64,000 nucleotides of DNA from Bradyrhizobium ivorense (GTDB taxonomy: Bacteria > Pseudomonadota > Alphaproteobacteria > Rhizobiales > Xanthobacteraceae). The DNA lies in the NCBI RefSeq assembly GCF_900696085.1, contig NZ_CAADFC020000004.1, positions 1,178,501-1,242,500 on the forward strand, given 5' to 3'. Position numbers and translations under genes: made by a program. A model generated the notes under the pieces. It did not search any database and was not told the origin of the DNA. It was given only the letters and a program-made list of their open reading frames with translations. Shown here one piece after another: positions 36,109-45,259 of the stretch; position 1 is the stretch's first letter; each line of letters starts with the position of its first letter.

Positions 36109-37401
36109 ATGAGCAAATCTTCGAAATCGAATAGTCGCGTCAGCCGTCGCGCCGTGCTGAAGGGCGCGGCCGGAGCCGTCGGCCTCGCGGCAGGCTCGGG
36201 CGCGATTACCGGATTTCCCTATGTCCGTTCCGCCGATGCGAAAGTGCTGCGCTATCTCGGAACAGCCGTGAACGAAGGTGACGAGATCTCGAAAAAATGT
36301 CTGGCAGATACCGGGATCAAGATCGAGTACATCACGGCAACCACCGACGACGTGACCAAACGCGTGATCACCCAGCCGAACTCGTTCGATGTACTGGATA
36401 CGGAGTATTTCTCGCTGAAGAAGCTTGTGCCGTCGGGCAACATCTTTGCCCTCGACGCCAAGAAGATCAAGGAATTCGACAACATCACGCCGGTGTTCAC
36501 CAAGGGTCAATTGCCGAACGGCAAGAAGATCGGTGACCAGGGCACTGCGCCATGGAAGGTGCTCTATCTCGATGGAGCGAACTCCAAGACGTTCTCAAAG
36601 ACGCCAACCGAATTCGTGACGCTGATTCCGACGGTCTACAACGCCGACACGCTCGGCATCCGGCCCGATCTGATCAAGCGGCCGATTTCATCGTGGACCG
36701 AACTGCTCAATCCCGAGTTCAAGGGCAAGGCCTCGATTCTCAACATTCCGTCGATCGGAATCATGGATGCCGCGATGGTGGTCGAAGCCAGCGGTCAGCA
36801 CAAATATGCCGACAAGGGCAACATGACGAAGGCCGAGATTGATCTCACCATGAAGATCATGACGGAAGCCAAGAAGGCCGGCCAGTTCCGCGCATTCTGG
36901 AAGGATTTCAACGAATCCGTCAACCTGATGGCATCGGGCGAAACCGTCATCCAGTCGATGTGGTCGCCCGCGGTCACCAAGGTGCGCTCGATGGGAATCG
37001 CCTGCACGTTCCAGCCGCTCAAGGAGGGCTATCGCTCCTGGGCGTCAGGGTTCTGCGTATCGAAGGCGGTCTCGGGACCAAAGCTCGACTGGGCCTATGA
37101 ATTCGTGAACTGGTACCTGTCGGGCTGGGCAGGCGCCTATCTCAATCGTCAGGGCTATTATTCCGCCGTGCTGTCCACCGCCAAGGCCAACATGACGGCG
37201 GACGAGTGGGGCTACTGGATGGAAGGCAAGGCCGCCGTCGGCGACATCAAAGCGCCCGACGGCACGATCCTCGAGAAGGCCGGCGCCACGCGCGACGGCG
37301 GATCCTACGATGACCGCATGGGCGCCGTCGCCTGCTGGAACGCTGTGATGGACGAGAACGACTACATGGTGCGCAAGTGGAATGAATTCATTGCTGCTTG
37401 A
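36109..37401 (+). CDS. Periplasmic binding protein of polyamine-type ABC importer (SBP family 1)
   Basis: 430 residues. A twin-arginine signal (SRRAVLKGAAGAVGLAAGSG) is followed by a mature part beginning near AKVLRYLGTAVNEGDEISKKC. The fold is PotD/SBP_bac_8-like, with SWTELLNPEFKGKASILNIPS and SGETVIQSMWSPAVTKV. Its ATG is 18 bp after the ATPase stop, behind a GAGGGAGA ribosome site. Longer than PotD (~350). Confidence 0.9.
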   Translation: MSKSSKSNSRVSRRAVLKGAAGAVGLAAGSGAITGFPYVRSADAKVLRYLGTAVNEGDEISKKCLADTGIKIEYITATTDDVTKRVITQPNSFDVLDTEYFSLKKLVPSGNIFALDAKKIKEFDNITPVFTKGQLPNGKKIGDQGTAPWKVLYLDGANSKTFSKTPTEFVTLIPTVYNADTLGIRPDLIKRPISSWTELLNPEFKGKASILNIPSIGIMDAAMVVEASGQHKYADKGNMTKAEIDLTMKIMTEAKKAGQFRAFWKDFNESVNLMASGETVIQSMWSPAVTKVRSMGIACTFQPLKEGYRSWASGFCVSKAVSGPKLDWAYEFVNWYLSGWAGAYLNRQGYYSAVLSTAKANMTADEWGYWMEGKAAVGDIKAPDGTILEKAGATRDGGSYDDRMGAVACWNAVMDENDYMVRKWNEFIAA

Positions 37402-37473
37402 TGCAATCCAGAGGACTTGCCGGCCGAAGCGCACGGCAAGTCCTCCCCCGCCATCACTGCAATCGGCCGTTCA

Positions 37474-38355
37474 ATGATGCAAGACCGCAAGACCTTCGTT
37501 CCGTGGCTTCAGGCCACACCGATGATGCTCGTTTTCGCGCTGTTCTTTCTGTTGCCGTTGCTGTTCGTGATTGTCGTCAGCGCGTGGGACTACAATGAAT
37601 ATGAGATGATTCCGGCGTTCAGCCTGCGTGGCTACAGCGATACGTTCGAGGGATGCATTGCCGATCTGCCCAATCTCTGCACCATCCTGAAGACCTACCT
37701 GAAGACTCTGAAACTATGTCTGCTGACCTGGGTCCTGACTCTTCTGATCGGGTTTACCGTCGCCTATTTTCTTGCGTTCCATGTCCGGTCGAAAACCTGG
37801 CAGATTGTCCTCACCCTGCTTTGCACCATCCCGTTCTGGACATCGAACGTCATCCGCATGATTGCCTGGATTCCGCTTCTCGGCCGGAACGGTTTGGTCA
37901 ACAGGGGCCTCGAGGGCGCAGGATTGATCCACCAGCCGCTGGAGTGGCTGCTGTTCTCGGAGTTTTCCGTCGTGCTTGCCCTCGTGCACCTCTTCACATT
38001 CTTCATGGTGGTGCCGATCTTCAACTCGATGATCCGCATCGACAAGCGGTTGATCGAAGCCGCCTATGATGCCGGCGCGACCGGGTGGCAGACCCTGGTG
38101 AACATCGTTATTCCGCTGGCAAAACCCGGAATCGTGATCGGCTCGATCTTCGTGATCACGATCGTGATGGGTGATTTTGTCACGATAGGCGTGATGGGCG
38201 GCCAGCAGATTGCGTCTGCAGGCAAGATCATCGAGACCCGCCTGAACGCGCTGCAATTCCCGGCGGCCGCGGCCAATGCGGTTATCCTGCTCGGCATCAC
38301 GATCCTAATCATTTCGGCGCTGACCCGGATCGTCGACGTTCGCAAGGAATTATGA
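37474..38355 (+). CDS. Polyamine-type ABC importer permease (PotB-like)
   Basis: 293 residues. N-terminal helix ATPMMLVFALFFLLPLLFVIVVSAWD, at least six membrane segments, and the ATPase-contact EAA loop in IEAAYDAGATGWQTLVNIVIPLAKPGIVIG. ATG 37474 is preferred; an in-frame TTG at 37417 lies too close to its only purine-rich stretch. Stops one base before the start region of the partner permease. Confidence 0.9.
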   Translation: MMQDRKTFVPWLQATPMMLVFALFFLLPLLFVIVVSAWDYNEYEMIPAFSLRGYSDTFEGCIADLPNLCTILKTYLKTLKLCLLTWVLTLLIGFTVAYFLAFHVRSKTWQIVLTLLCTIPFWTSNVIRMIAWIPLLGRNGLVNRGLEGAGLIHQPLEWLLFSEFSVVLALVHLFTFFMVVPIFNSMIRIDKRLIEAAYDAGATGWQTLVNIVIPLAKPGIVIGSIFVITIVMGDFVTIGVMGGQQIASAGKIIETRLNALQFPAAAANAVILLGITILIISALTRIVDVRKEL

Positions 38356-38356
38356 A

Positions 38357-39235
38357 ATGGGCGAGAAGCGACCGCGATCCTTTTATCTGCTCGCAGCATT
38401 TTTCACCGCCTACGTCCTGTTCCTCTATGGACCGATGTTCGCGATCTACATCTTGTCGTTTCAGGGCCCCGATGGTGGCCTGACCTTTCCCATGAATGGC
38501 GTGTCCCTCGTGTGGTTCGGCAAGGTGTTCTCCGGTTCGGGCATCGTCGACATCGGGGCATCCTTCAAGCGATCGCTCCAGCTCGGCCTCGTCGTCATGG
38601 CGCTTACGGTCGTTCTCTCCGTGGCAGCTGGCATGGCCTTCCGCAGATCGTTCCGCGGCGCGACCTTGCTGTTCTATGTTGCCATCGCAAGCCTGATCAT
38701 GCCGTCGATCATCACCTCGCTCGGCATCGCGCTTGAATTCCGCCTGCTTGACGATTTCATCATCAAGAGCGGGGTTGGAGATTGGACGACGGCTATGGGG
38801 CTGTTTACGTCCGGCCTGGGCGCGCATCTGACCTGGACCTTGCCTTTCGGCCTTCTGATCATGTTTGCGATCTTCAACCGGTTCGACAGCCGTCTCGAAG
38901 AGGCTGCACGCGACCTCGGCGCAACGCCGTGGCAGACATTTCGGCACGTCGTGCTGCCGATCATATTGCCGTCGGTCGTCGGTATCGGCCTGTTTGGATT
39001 TACCTTGTCCTGGGATGAGCTCGCACGCTCGAGCCAGACCATCGGCTCCGTCAACACACTGCCCCTTGATTTGCAGGGCCTGACGACCACCGTCACAAAG
39101 CCGGACATCTATGCGCTTGGAACGCTGACGAGTGCGGTTTCCTTTCTCGTGATTTTCCTGGCGCTGATCGTCATTCTTGTGCTTCAGGCCCGGCAAAGAC
39201 GTCACGGCTCGGACGCGGGAAAGGGGATGGTGTAG
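38357..39235 (+). CDS. Polyamine-type ABC importer permease (PotC-like)
   Basis: 292 residues, first helix at FYLLAAFFTAYVLFLYGPMFAIYIL, EAA loop at LEEAARDLGATPWQTFRHVVLPIILPS. It begins one base after the PotB-like stop and closes the importer operon. The following 90 bp show no obvious terminator. Confidence 0.9.
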   Translation: MGEKRPRSFYLLAAFFTAYVLFLYGPMFAIYILSFQGPDGGLTFPMNGVSLVWFGKVFSGSGIVDIGASFKRSLQLGLVVMALTVVLSVAAGMAFRRSFRGATLLFYVAIASLIMPSIITSLGIALEFRLLDDFIIKSGVGDWTTAMGLFTSGLGAHLTWTLPFGLLIMFAIFNRFDSRLEEAARDLGATPWQTFRHVVLPIILPSVVGIGLFGFTLSWDELARSSQTIGSVNTLPLDLQGLTTTVTKPDIYALGTLTSAVSFLVIFLALIVILVLQARQRRHGSDAGKGMV

Positions 39236-39322
39236 AGCCGAGCTCTTCGGGAGAAGGTCAGACCAGCACTGCGGCCGCAACCGTCGCCTCAATCGCGAGA
39301 CATGAGGCTTGACCTTGATCTA

Positions 39323-39577
39323 GGCGGCGGCACGTAGCTAGGCCAGAAGATATCCGAACCCGTCGCCTCACGGCATCCGGACTGGACAGGGCCGGATGAT
39401 CTGGAGATCAAGATCGAAGAAATCCGGGAGATTACGAACTGGCGAAAGCCCGATCTACGTAAAGGTCGGCGCCAGCCGCCCTTACTACGGCACAGCACTG
39501 GTGGTGAAATCCGGCGCCGACGTCGCCAAGGCACGTGCGCCTGGCGCCGACGCGGTTGCGATCGGTACCGTCGCCGT
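39323..39577 (+). pseudogene. Decayed FMN-binding glutamate-synthase-family gene fragment
   Basis: Pieces of a glutamate-synthase-like (GltB/MgsC type) FMN domain are readable in two frames. Frame A gives LGQKISEPVASRHPDWTGPDDLEIKIEEIREITNWRKP, with a stop (TAG) near its beginning; then a frameshift around 39450 gives IYVKVGASRPYYGTALVVKSGADV, which jumps straight to AKARAPGADAVAIGT. In intact relatives ~60 residues separate the two GADV-type motifs, so an internal deletion between similar sequences is likely. No start, no complete domain. Confidence 0.7.
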
Positions 39578-39622
39578 TGACCCCAGCCACTGGGGCCGGG
39601 GCTGGGGTTTCGCAATTTGAGT

Positions 39623-39699
<77 letters not shown>

Positions 39700-40031
39700 T
39701 TAAACCGTTGCATGCCTTGCAGAAGGGGAGCCTGAGGCGGTCGGCCAACGCGTCTAACGGCGCCGATCGATCCGTCCGGAGGGCTTCCTGAGAAGGCGAC
39801 CCGGGCCGAAGCCGTCGGGTGCGGGGCGTATGTATCAACGTGAGGGGGGTTTGGAAAGCCCCGCGAGCGGGTTTTTGAGGATTTTGTGACGCCGAAACCA
39901 CCGATTTTCCTGACAAAATCGGCCCCGGGAACCGGCCCTTGCCAGAAGCTGTGCAAAAGCGGAGCTTGCCGCCCCAACAAATCCGTCAAGGAAACGTCAT
40001 TCGATGATGTTCCGGGGCGGCAGGGGGAAAC
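39700..40031. other. Gene-free region between tRNA-fMet and GMC oxidoreductase
   Basis: 332 bp holding the leftward tRNA promoter and the rightward oxidoreductase leader. An inverted pair GATTTTGT / ACAAAATC lies at about 39879-39920. No supported ORF. Confidence 0.45.
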
Positions 40032-41639
40032 GTGACTGACACATTCGATTTCGTGGTGGTGGGCGCGGGCTCGGGCGGCTGCGCGGTGGCGGGGCGCTTG
40101 TCGGAGGATGCGGCGACCTCGGTGGCGCTGCTCGACGCCGGCGGCAAGAACGACAACTGGGTCGTCACCACGCCGGGCGCGCTGGTGCTGATGGTCGCCG
40201 GCACCGTCAACAACTGGGCCTTCAACACCGTGCCGCAGAAGGGGCTCAATGGCCGCATCGGCTATCAGCCGCGCGGCAAGGGGCTCGGCGGCTCCTCGGC
40301 GATCAACGCCATGGTCTATATCCGCGGCCATCGCGCCGATTACGACCACTGGGCCGCGCTCGGCAACACCGGCTGGGCGTTCACCGACGTGCTGCCCTAT
40401 TTCAAACGCGCCGAGGACAATTCCGATTTCGACAGCGAGTATCACGGCAAGGGCGGTCCGCTCGCCGTCAACAAACTGCGCTCCGGCAATCCGATCCAGC
40501 AGACCTTTCTGCAGGCCGCGCAGGAAGCGCAGTTCCGCATCCGCGAGGATTTCAACGCCGAGGACCATGAGGGCCTCGGCATCTACCAGGTGACGCAGCG
40601 CAACGGCGAGCGCTGGAGCGCGGCGCGCGCCTATGTGCATCCGCATATGAAGCTGCGCGACAATCTCTGCGTCGAGACCGCCGCGCACGCGACGCGGATC
40701 CTGTTCGAAGGCAAGCGCGCCGTCGGCGTCGAATATCGCCAGGGCAAGGAGCTGAAGCAGATCCGCGCGCGGCGCGAGGTGATCCTCGCCGCCGGCGCCT
40801 TCCAGTCGCCGCAACTGCTGATGCTCTCGGGCGTCGGCAATGCGGCCGATCTCGGCAAGCACGGCATCGCTGGCGTGCACCATCTGCCCGGCGTCGGCCA
40901 GAATCTGCAGGATCATCCGGACTTCATCTTCGGCTACATGTCCGACAACCCGAACTTCGCCGGCATCTCGCTGAAGGGCACGCCGCGGCTCGTCCGCGCC
41001 ATCCTGCAATATCGGCGCGAGCGCCGCGGTCCCCTCACCTCGAACTTCGCCGAATGCGGCGGCTTCCTGAAGACGCGGCCCGATCTCGACATCCCCGACA
41101 TCCAGCTGCATTTCGGCATGGCGATGGTCGACGACCACGGCCGCAAGCGCCATGGCGGCACCGGCTTCTCCTGCCATGTCTGCCTGCTGCGGCCGAAGAG
41201 CCGCGGCACCGTCGCGCTCGCGAGCAATGATGCGATGCAGGCGCCGCTGATCGATCCAAACTTCCTCGGCGAGGATGACGATCTGGAGGCGATGGTCGCG
41301 GGCTACAAGATCACGCGGCGGCTGATGGAGACGCCCGCGCTGCGGGCGCTACAGAAGAAGGACGTGTTCACGTCACACGTGCGCACCGACGACGATATCC
41401 GCAACATCCTGCGCGAGCGGGTCGACACCGTCTATCATCCGGTCGGCACCTGCAGGATGGGGGTGAGCGATCCGCTCGCAGTGGTCGATCCGAAACTGCG
41501 CGTGCATGGGCTGGAGGCGCTGCGCGTGGTCGACGCCTCGATCATGCCGACCCTGATCGGCGGCAACACCAATGCGCCGACCATCATGATCGGCGAGAAG
41601 GCCGCGGATATGATCAAGGCCGAGACGCGGGCGGGGTAA
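40032..41639 (+). CDS. GMC-family oxidoreductase (choline/alcohol dehydrogenase-like)
   Basis: 535 residues, GTG start 5 bases after GGGGGAAAC. FAD-binding FDFVVVGAGSGGCAVAGRLSED at the N terminus, GMC signature GKGLGGSSAINAMVYIRGHRADYDHW, and the C-terminal catalytic region YHPVGTCRMG with GGNTNAPTIMIGEKAADMI giving the His and Asn of the family. Probably oxidises an alcohol or polyol in the cytoplasm; substrate unknown. It is followed by a palindromic repeat element. Confidence 0.92.
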   Translation: MTDTFDFVVVGAGSGGCAVAGRLSEDAATSVALLDAGGKNDNWVVTTPGALVLMVAGTVNNWAFNTVPQKGLNGRIGYQPRGKGLGGSSAINAMVYIRGHRADYDHWAALGNTGWAFTDVLPYFKRAEDNSDFDSEYHGKGGPLAVNKLRSGNPIQQTFLQAAQEAQFRIREDFNAEDHEGLGIYQVTQRNGERWSAARAYVHPHMKLRDNLCVETAAHATRILFEGKRAVGVEYRQGKELKQIRARREVILAAGAFQSPQLLMLSGVGNAADLGKHGIAGVHHLPGVGQNLQDHPDFIFGYMSDNPNFAGISLKGTPRLVRAILQYRRERRGPLTSNFAECGGFLKTRPDLDIPDIQLHFGMAMVDDHGRKRHGGTGFSCHVCLLRPKSRGTVALASNDAMQAPLIDPNFLGEDDDLEAMVAGYKITRRLMETPALRALQKKDVFTSHVRTDDDIRNILRERVDTVYHPVGTCRMGVSDPLAVVDPKLRVHGLEALRVVDASIMPTLIGGNTNAPTIMIGEKAADMIKAETRAG

Positions 41640-41654
41640 GCGCTCCCGCCACGT

Positions 41655-41773
41655 CGTCATTGCGAGGAGCGAAGCGACGAAGCAATCCATGGCGCCGCAA
41701 GCGGAGGCATGGATTGCTTCGCGGAGCCTGTCATCGGGCGCGCGTTCGCGCGACCCGTTGGCTCGCAATGACG
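41655..41773. repeat. Dispersed palindromic element (CGTCATTGCGAG family)
   Basis: Outer arms CGTCATTGCGAG and CTCGCAATGACG, inner arms GAAGCAATCCAT and ATGGATTGCTTC, so a long nested hairpin of ~119 bp. A second copy with the same arms is at 49037-49123. Typical of mobile REP/RPE-like elements in this bacterial group. Confidence 0.85.
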
Positions 41774-41849
41774 AGCATCGGTTGTTCAATGAGGATGATT
41801 TCTTTACCGGCATCGACTAGGCCGGACACGGTTCCTCGGAATTCCCTCC

Positions 41850-42365
41850 ATGAATAGCTTCGACGCTGTCGTTTACCTCGGATTGCTGTTTGCGGTCGCG
41901 ACCGGCTTCAACACCGGCCTGTTGCGCAGCGCGGTGACGATCCTGGCCTATCTCGTCGCAATGCCGCTGGCGGTTGCCGTGATGTCGATGGCGGGGCCGC
42001 ATGTGGCGAGCCTGCCGTCGTCGCCGTTTCCGCAAAACGGCGTGTTGCTGTTCGGCCTGTTTCTGGTGATCGGCGTCGTGCTCGGCAAAATGGCGCGGAC
42101 CATGCTCAACGACACCATCGGCTCGGAGATCGGGATCGGCGACCGGCTCGGCGGCGCGCTGCTCGGCGCTGTCAGGGTCGGGCTGGTCGTAACCACCCTC
42201 GTGCTGGTGTTCGATCAGCTGGTGCCGCTGGCCAATCAGCCGCAGTTCCTCAACGGATCGCAATTGCGGCCGCTGTTCTCGGCGGTCGGGCAAAGCGGCA
42301 TCCGGTCATTGCCGCCGGAGGCCACCATGGCGATCGAGCGGCTGCGGCGCGAGCGGCACATCTAG
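41850..42365 (+). CDS. CvpA-family membrane protein
   Basis: 171 residues, four hydrophobic segments: FDAVVYLGLLFAVATGFNTGLLRSAVTILAYLVAMPLAV, GVLLFGLFLVIGVVLGKMA, and GALLGAVRVGLVVTTLVLVFDQLVP, the CvpA (colicin V production-like) pattern with its conserved GxxRG-like loop represented by GFNTGLLRS. Inner-membrane; role unknown. No operon partner: a repeat lies upstream and a ~300-bp gap downstream. Confidence 0.75.
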   Translation: MNSFDAVVYLGLLFAVATGFNTGLLRSAVTILAYLVAMPLAVAVMSMAGPHVASLPSSPFPQNGVLLFGLFLVIGVVLGKMARTMLNDTIGSEIGIGDRLGGALLGAVRVGLVVTTLVLVFDQLVPLANQPQFLNGSQLRPLFSAVGQSGIRSLPPEATMAIERLRRERHI

Positions 42366-42663
42366 CGCAGAGCCTCGCCGGCATCATTGCGGGCGGCGGA
42401 ACTCCCCCTCGCAGGGGCGCGTCGTCAAACGCCGAAAAACAACCCCATGCAAAGTAGCCCGGCGGCTGCCGGCCCGGCGAGGCGCCTTGACACGTCGGGC
42501 AAGTCAGCGTTATTTTCCAAAATTCCGAAATCGCGGCCCCTGCCCCGGCTGTTCCTGCCCGGCATGCACTTATGCATTGCACGTCCCTTATCGGCGGCGC
42601 CGCGCTTGGCTACAATGCGACAATCGAACGTCAGAAACCACCCGACATCTCAGGGAGTGAACC
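42366..42663. other. Gene-free stretch before the SDR gene
   Basis: 298 bp with no supported ORF. Around 42500-42600 the base composition drops in G+C near ATTTTCCAAAATTCCGAAAT, a plausible promoter area for the rightward SDR/quinone-reductase pair. Confidence 0.4.
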
Positions 42664-43446
42664 GTGGATCTTGGAATCAAAGGCCGCCGGGCCATCGTCT
42701 GCGCATCGAGCAAGGGACTGGGCCGCGCCTGCGCCATCGCGCTCGCCGATGCGGGTGTGCATGTGACGCTGACCGCGCGCGGCGCCGAGGCGCTGAAGAA
42801 AACCGCCGACGAGATCCGCAAGGCGCATCCGTCCGTCACCGTCACCGAGATCGTCGGCGACATCACGACGCCGGCCGGACGCGAAGCGGTGCTGAAGGCC
42901 TGCCCCGATCCGGACATCCTGATCAACAATGCCGGCGGTCCGCCGCCCGGCGATTTCCGCAACTGGACCCGCGACGACTGGATCAAGGCGATCGACGCCA
43001 ACATGCTGACGCCGATCGAACTGATCAAGGCCACCGTCGACGGCATGATGGCGCGCAAGTTCGGCCGCATCGTCAACATCACCTCGGCCGCGGTGAAGGC
43101 GCCGATCGAGATTTTGGGCCTGTCCAACGGCGCCCGCGCCGGCCTCACCGGCTTCGTCGCCGGCCTGTCGCGCAAGACCGTGATCAACAACGTCACCATC
43201 AACGGCCTGCTGCCGGGCCCGTTCGAAACTGACCGTCTGCTCGGCACCGGCAAGGCGGAAGCGGAAAAGCGCGGCATTCCGGTCGAGCAGGTGATGGCGG
43301 AGCGCGCCAAGCTGAACCCGGCCGGCCGCTTCGGCCATCCGGACGAGTTCGGCTACGCCTGCGCATTCCTGTGCGGCGCCAAGGCGGGCTTCATCACCGG
43401 GCAGAACATCCTGCTCGATGGCGGCGCGTTCCCGGGAACGCTGTGA
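42664..43446 (+). CDS. Short-chain dehydrogenase/reductase family protein with atypical active site
   Basis: 260 residues, GTG start after CAGGGAGTGA. Rossmann motif ASSKGLGRACAIALADAG, NNAGG at ~93, and the C-terminal NILLDGGAFPGTL are all normal. The catalytic block, usually YxxxK, reads LGLSNGARAGLTGF: aligned on the following AGL, Tyr becomes Ser and Lys becomes Arg. It may use a different mechanism or bind rather than reduce its ligand. GTGA overlap with the next gene indicates coupling. Confidence 0.85.
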   Translation: MDLGIKGRRAIVCASSKGLGRACAIALADAGVHVTLTARGAEALKKTADEIRKAHPSVTVTEIVGDITTPAGREAVLKACPDPDILINNAGGPPPGDFRNWTRDDWIKAIDANMLTPIELIKATVDGMMARKFGRIVNITSAAVKAPIEILGLSNGARAGLTGFVAGLSRKTVINNVTINGLLPGPFETDRLLGTGKAEAEKRGIPVEQVMAERAKLNPAGRFGHPDEFGYACAFLCGAKAGFITGQNILLDGGAFPGTL

Positions 43447-44432
43447 GGGCAGTCTGGTACGAACGAACCGGCGCGGCGCCGACGGTGCTCACCGTCGGCG
43501 AGATGCCGACGCCCGAGGCGGGGCCGGGCGAGGTCCGCATCCGCCTCGAAGCGTCCGGCGTCAATCCAGCCGATATCGGCCGCCGCAGCGGCAACTATCG
43601 CGCGATGGAATTTCCGCGCGTGATTCCGAACAGCGACGGCGCCGGGATCATCGATCAGCTCGGCGACGGCGTGACGCGCTTTGCCGTCGGCGATCGGGTC
43701 TGGCTGTTCAACGGCCAGCGCAACGGCCGCGCCTTCGGCACTGCGGCCGAATATATCGCGCTCGCCGATGATCTGGTGACGCCGCTGCCGGACGAGGTGT
43801 CGTTCGCCGCCGGCGCCACGCTCGGCATTCCCTGCATGACGGCGTGGTGCGCGCTGTTCGCGGATGGTCCAGTCGCCGGACAGACCGTGCTCGTCACCGG
43901 CGGTGCCGGCGCTGTCGGCCACTACGCGGTGCAACTGGCGAAATGGGGCGGCGCGCGCGCCATCGCGACGGTGAGCTCGCAGGTCAAGGACGTCGAGGCG
44001 CGGCTGGCCGGCGCCGACATGGTGGTCAACTATCGGACCGAGGACGTTGTCGCCAAGGTGATGGACTTCACCGGGAACCGCGGCGTCGACCGCGTGGTCG
44101 ACGTCGATTTCGGCGGCAACATCGCGACCACACTGAAGCTGATGGCGATGAACTCGACGATTGCGGTCTACGCCACCAACGGCAACCGCGCGCCTGTCGT
44201 GCCGATGCGCGAATTGATGGAGAAGTGCATCACGCTGCGTTCGCTGGTGCTGTTCGCGCTGCCGCCGCCGCTGCTCGCCGCGGCGCAGGCCGATATCAGC
44301 AAATGGCTGGCGGCGGGCACCCGCGTGCACAACATCGCCGGGCAGTTCGCGCTGGCCGAGACTGCCGAGGCCCATCTGGCCGTCGAGAAGGGTGACAAGA
44401 TGGGCACGGTGATCGTCGACTGCGCGCGGTGA
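43443..44432 (+). CDS. Zinc-independent quinone oxidoreductase-like MDR protein
   Basis: 329 residues from GTG 43443. GroES-like N-terminal half (VRIRLEASGVNPADIGRRSGNY, the NADPH:quinone reductase pattern without structural zinc cysteines) and a Rossmann half with VLVTGGAGAVGHYAVQLAKWGGA. The C terminus (VEKGDKMGTVIVDC) is typical. Overlaps the SDR gene by 4 bp, so the two are likely partners in a reduction or detoxification step. Confidence 0.9.
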   Translation: MRAVWYERTGAAPTVLTVGEMPTPEAGPGEVRIRLEASGVNPADIGRRSGNYRAMEFPRVIPNSDGAGIIDQLGDGVTRFAVGDRVWLFNGQRNGRAFGTAAEYIALADDLVTPLPDEVSFAAGATLGIPCMTAWCALFADGPVAGQTVLVTGGAGAVGHYAVQLAKWGGARAIATVSSQVKDVEARLAGADMVVNYRTEDVVAKVMDFTGNRGVDRVVDVDFGGNIATTLKLMAMNSTIAVYATNGNRAPVVPMRELMEKCITLRSLVLFALPPPLLAAAQADISKWLAAGTRVHNIAGQFALAETAEAHLAVEKGDKMGTVIVDCAR

Positions 44433-44465
44433 TCGCTCGCCCTCTCCCCGCTCTTCCTTTCTTCA

Positions 44466-44822
44466 ACCCTCTCCCCGTTCTCTTGTCCGCCGAAGCCCGC
44501 CTTCGGGCGAAGGCGGATGCGGGGAGAGGGTTGGGGTGAGGGGCTTCCATCCGGCGAGCAATTCGCGATTGTTGAACAGCGTGCCCTGCCCCTCACCCGG
44601 ATCGCTGACGCGATCCGACCTCTCGCCGTAAAGGACGGGGAGAGGTCAAAAGGTCTTTCCTCTCCCTCTCCCCGCCCTTGCGGGGAGAGGGTTGGGGTGA
44701 GGGGCTTCCATCCGGCGAGCACTCCGCGATGTGTTGAGCAGCATGCCTTGCCCCTCACCCGGATCGCATTCCGCTACGCTGCATGCGATCCGACCTCTCC
44801 CCGTAAAGGACGGGGAGAGGTG
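44466..44822. repeat. Two copies of the CCTCTCCCCG palindromic unit, reverse orientation
   Basis: Two ~170-bp units, each with hairpins CCCTCTCCCCGT-type, GGGTGAGGGG/CCCCTCACCC-type, and CGGATCG...CGATCCG. The first is interrupted at 44487-44516 by a different perfect hairpin with arms CCGCCGAAGCCCG and CGGGCGAAGGCGG, apparently a second small palindrome inserted into the first. Confidence 0.85.
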
Positions 44823-44845
44823 AAGCGGCAGCGGCTCACGCTCGT

Positions 44846-45259
44846 CTACTGGATCGGCGTGGTGCGCTCGTCGCCCGGCTGCAGCCCGAATTCGTCGAGC
44901 CCTTCGGCGAGGAGATCGCCGAGCATCGGCTCGCCCAACAGATAGCTGGCGACGCGGCCGGTGCGGCCGCGCGCGGCCTCGCGGCGGAGATCAGCCCATT
45001 CCTCGATGGTGCCGTCGCCGCGGCCGAGCCTCATCAGCGCAACGAGATCGACCTGCTCGTCCTCGCTGAGCGCGTCAATGAAACCGGTGATCTCGCGCGC
45101 CACCGGATCCCTGCCATCGTCCTCCAGCACGTCGATCATGTCGTCATCGGCGCCGTTCGAGCCGGAATCGGGATCGACCAGCCCCTCCTTGACGTCGAAT
45201 TCTCGCGCCTTCTCGATCAAGAAGCCGACCTTTTCAGCGGAGATCGTGAGTTCCGGCAT
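44846..45259 (-). CDS. DUF3775 domain protein
   Basis: 137 residues from ATG 45259, preceded by AAGGAG. Acidic protein with SAEKVGFLIEKAREFDVKEG, then an Asp-rich segment (GADDDMIDVLEDDG), and INGFIDAL-like/EQVDLVALMRLGRGDGTIEEWADL, the DUF3775 pattern. Tail GRVASYLLGEPMLGDLLAEGLDEFG. Cytoplasmic; function unknown. It is divergent from a metallo-hydrolase gene. Confidence 0.8.
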   Translation of the reverse strand: MPELTISAEKVGFLIEKAREFDVKEGLVDPDSGSNGADDDMIDVLEDDGRDPVAREITGFIDALSEDEQVDLVALMRLGRGDGTIEEWADLRREAARGRTGRVASYLLGEPMLGDLLAEGLDEFGLQPGDERTTPIQ

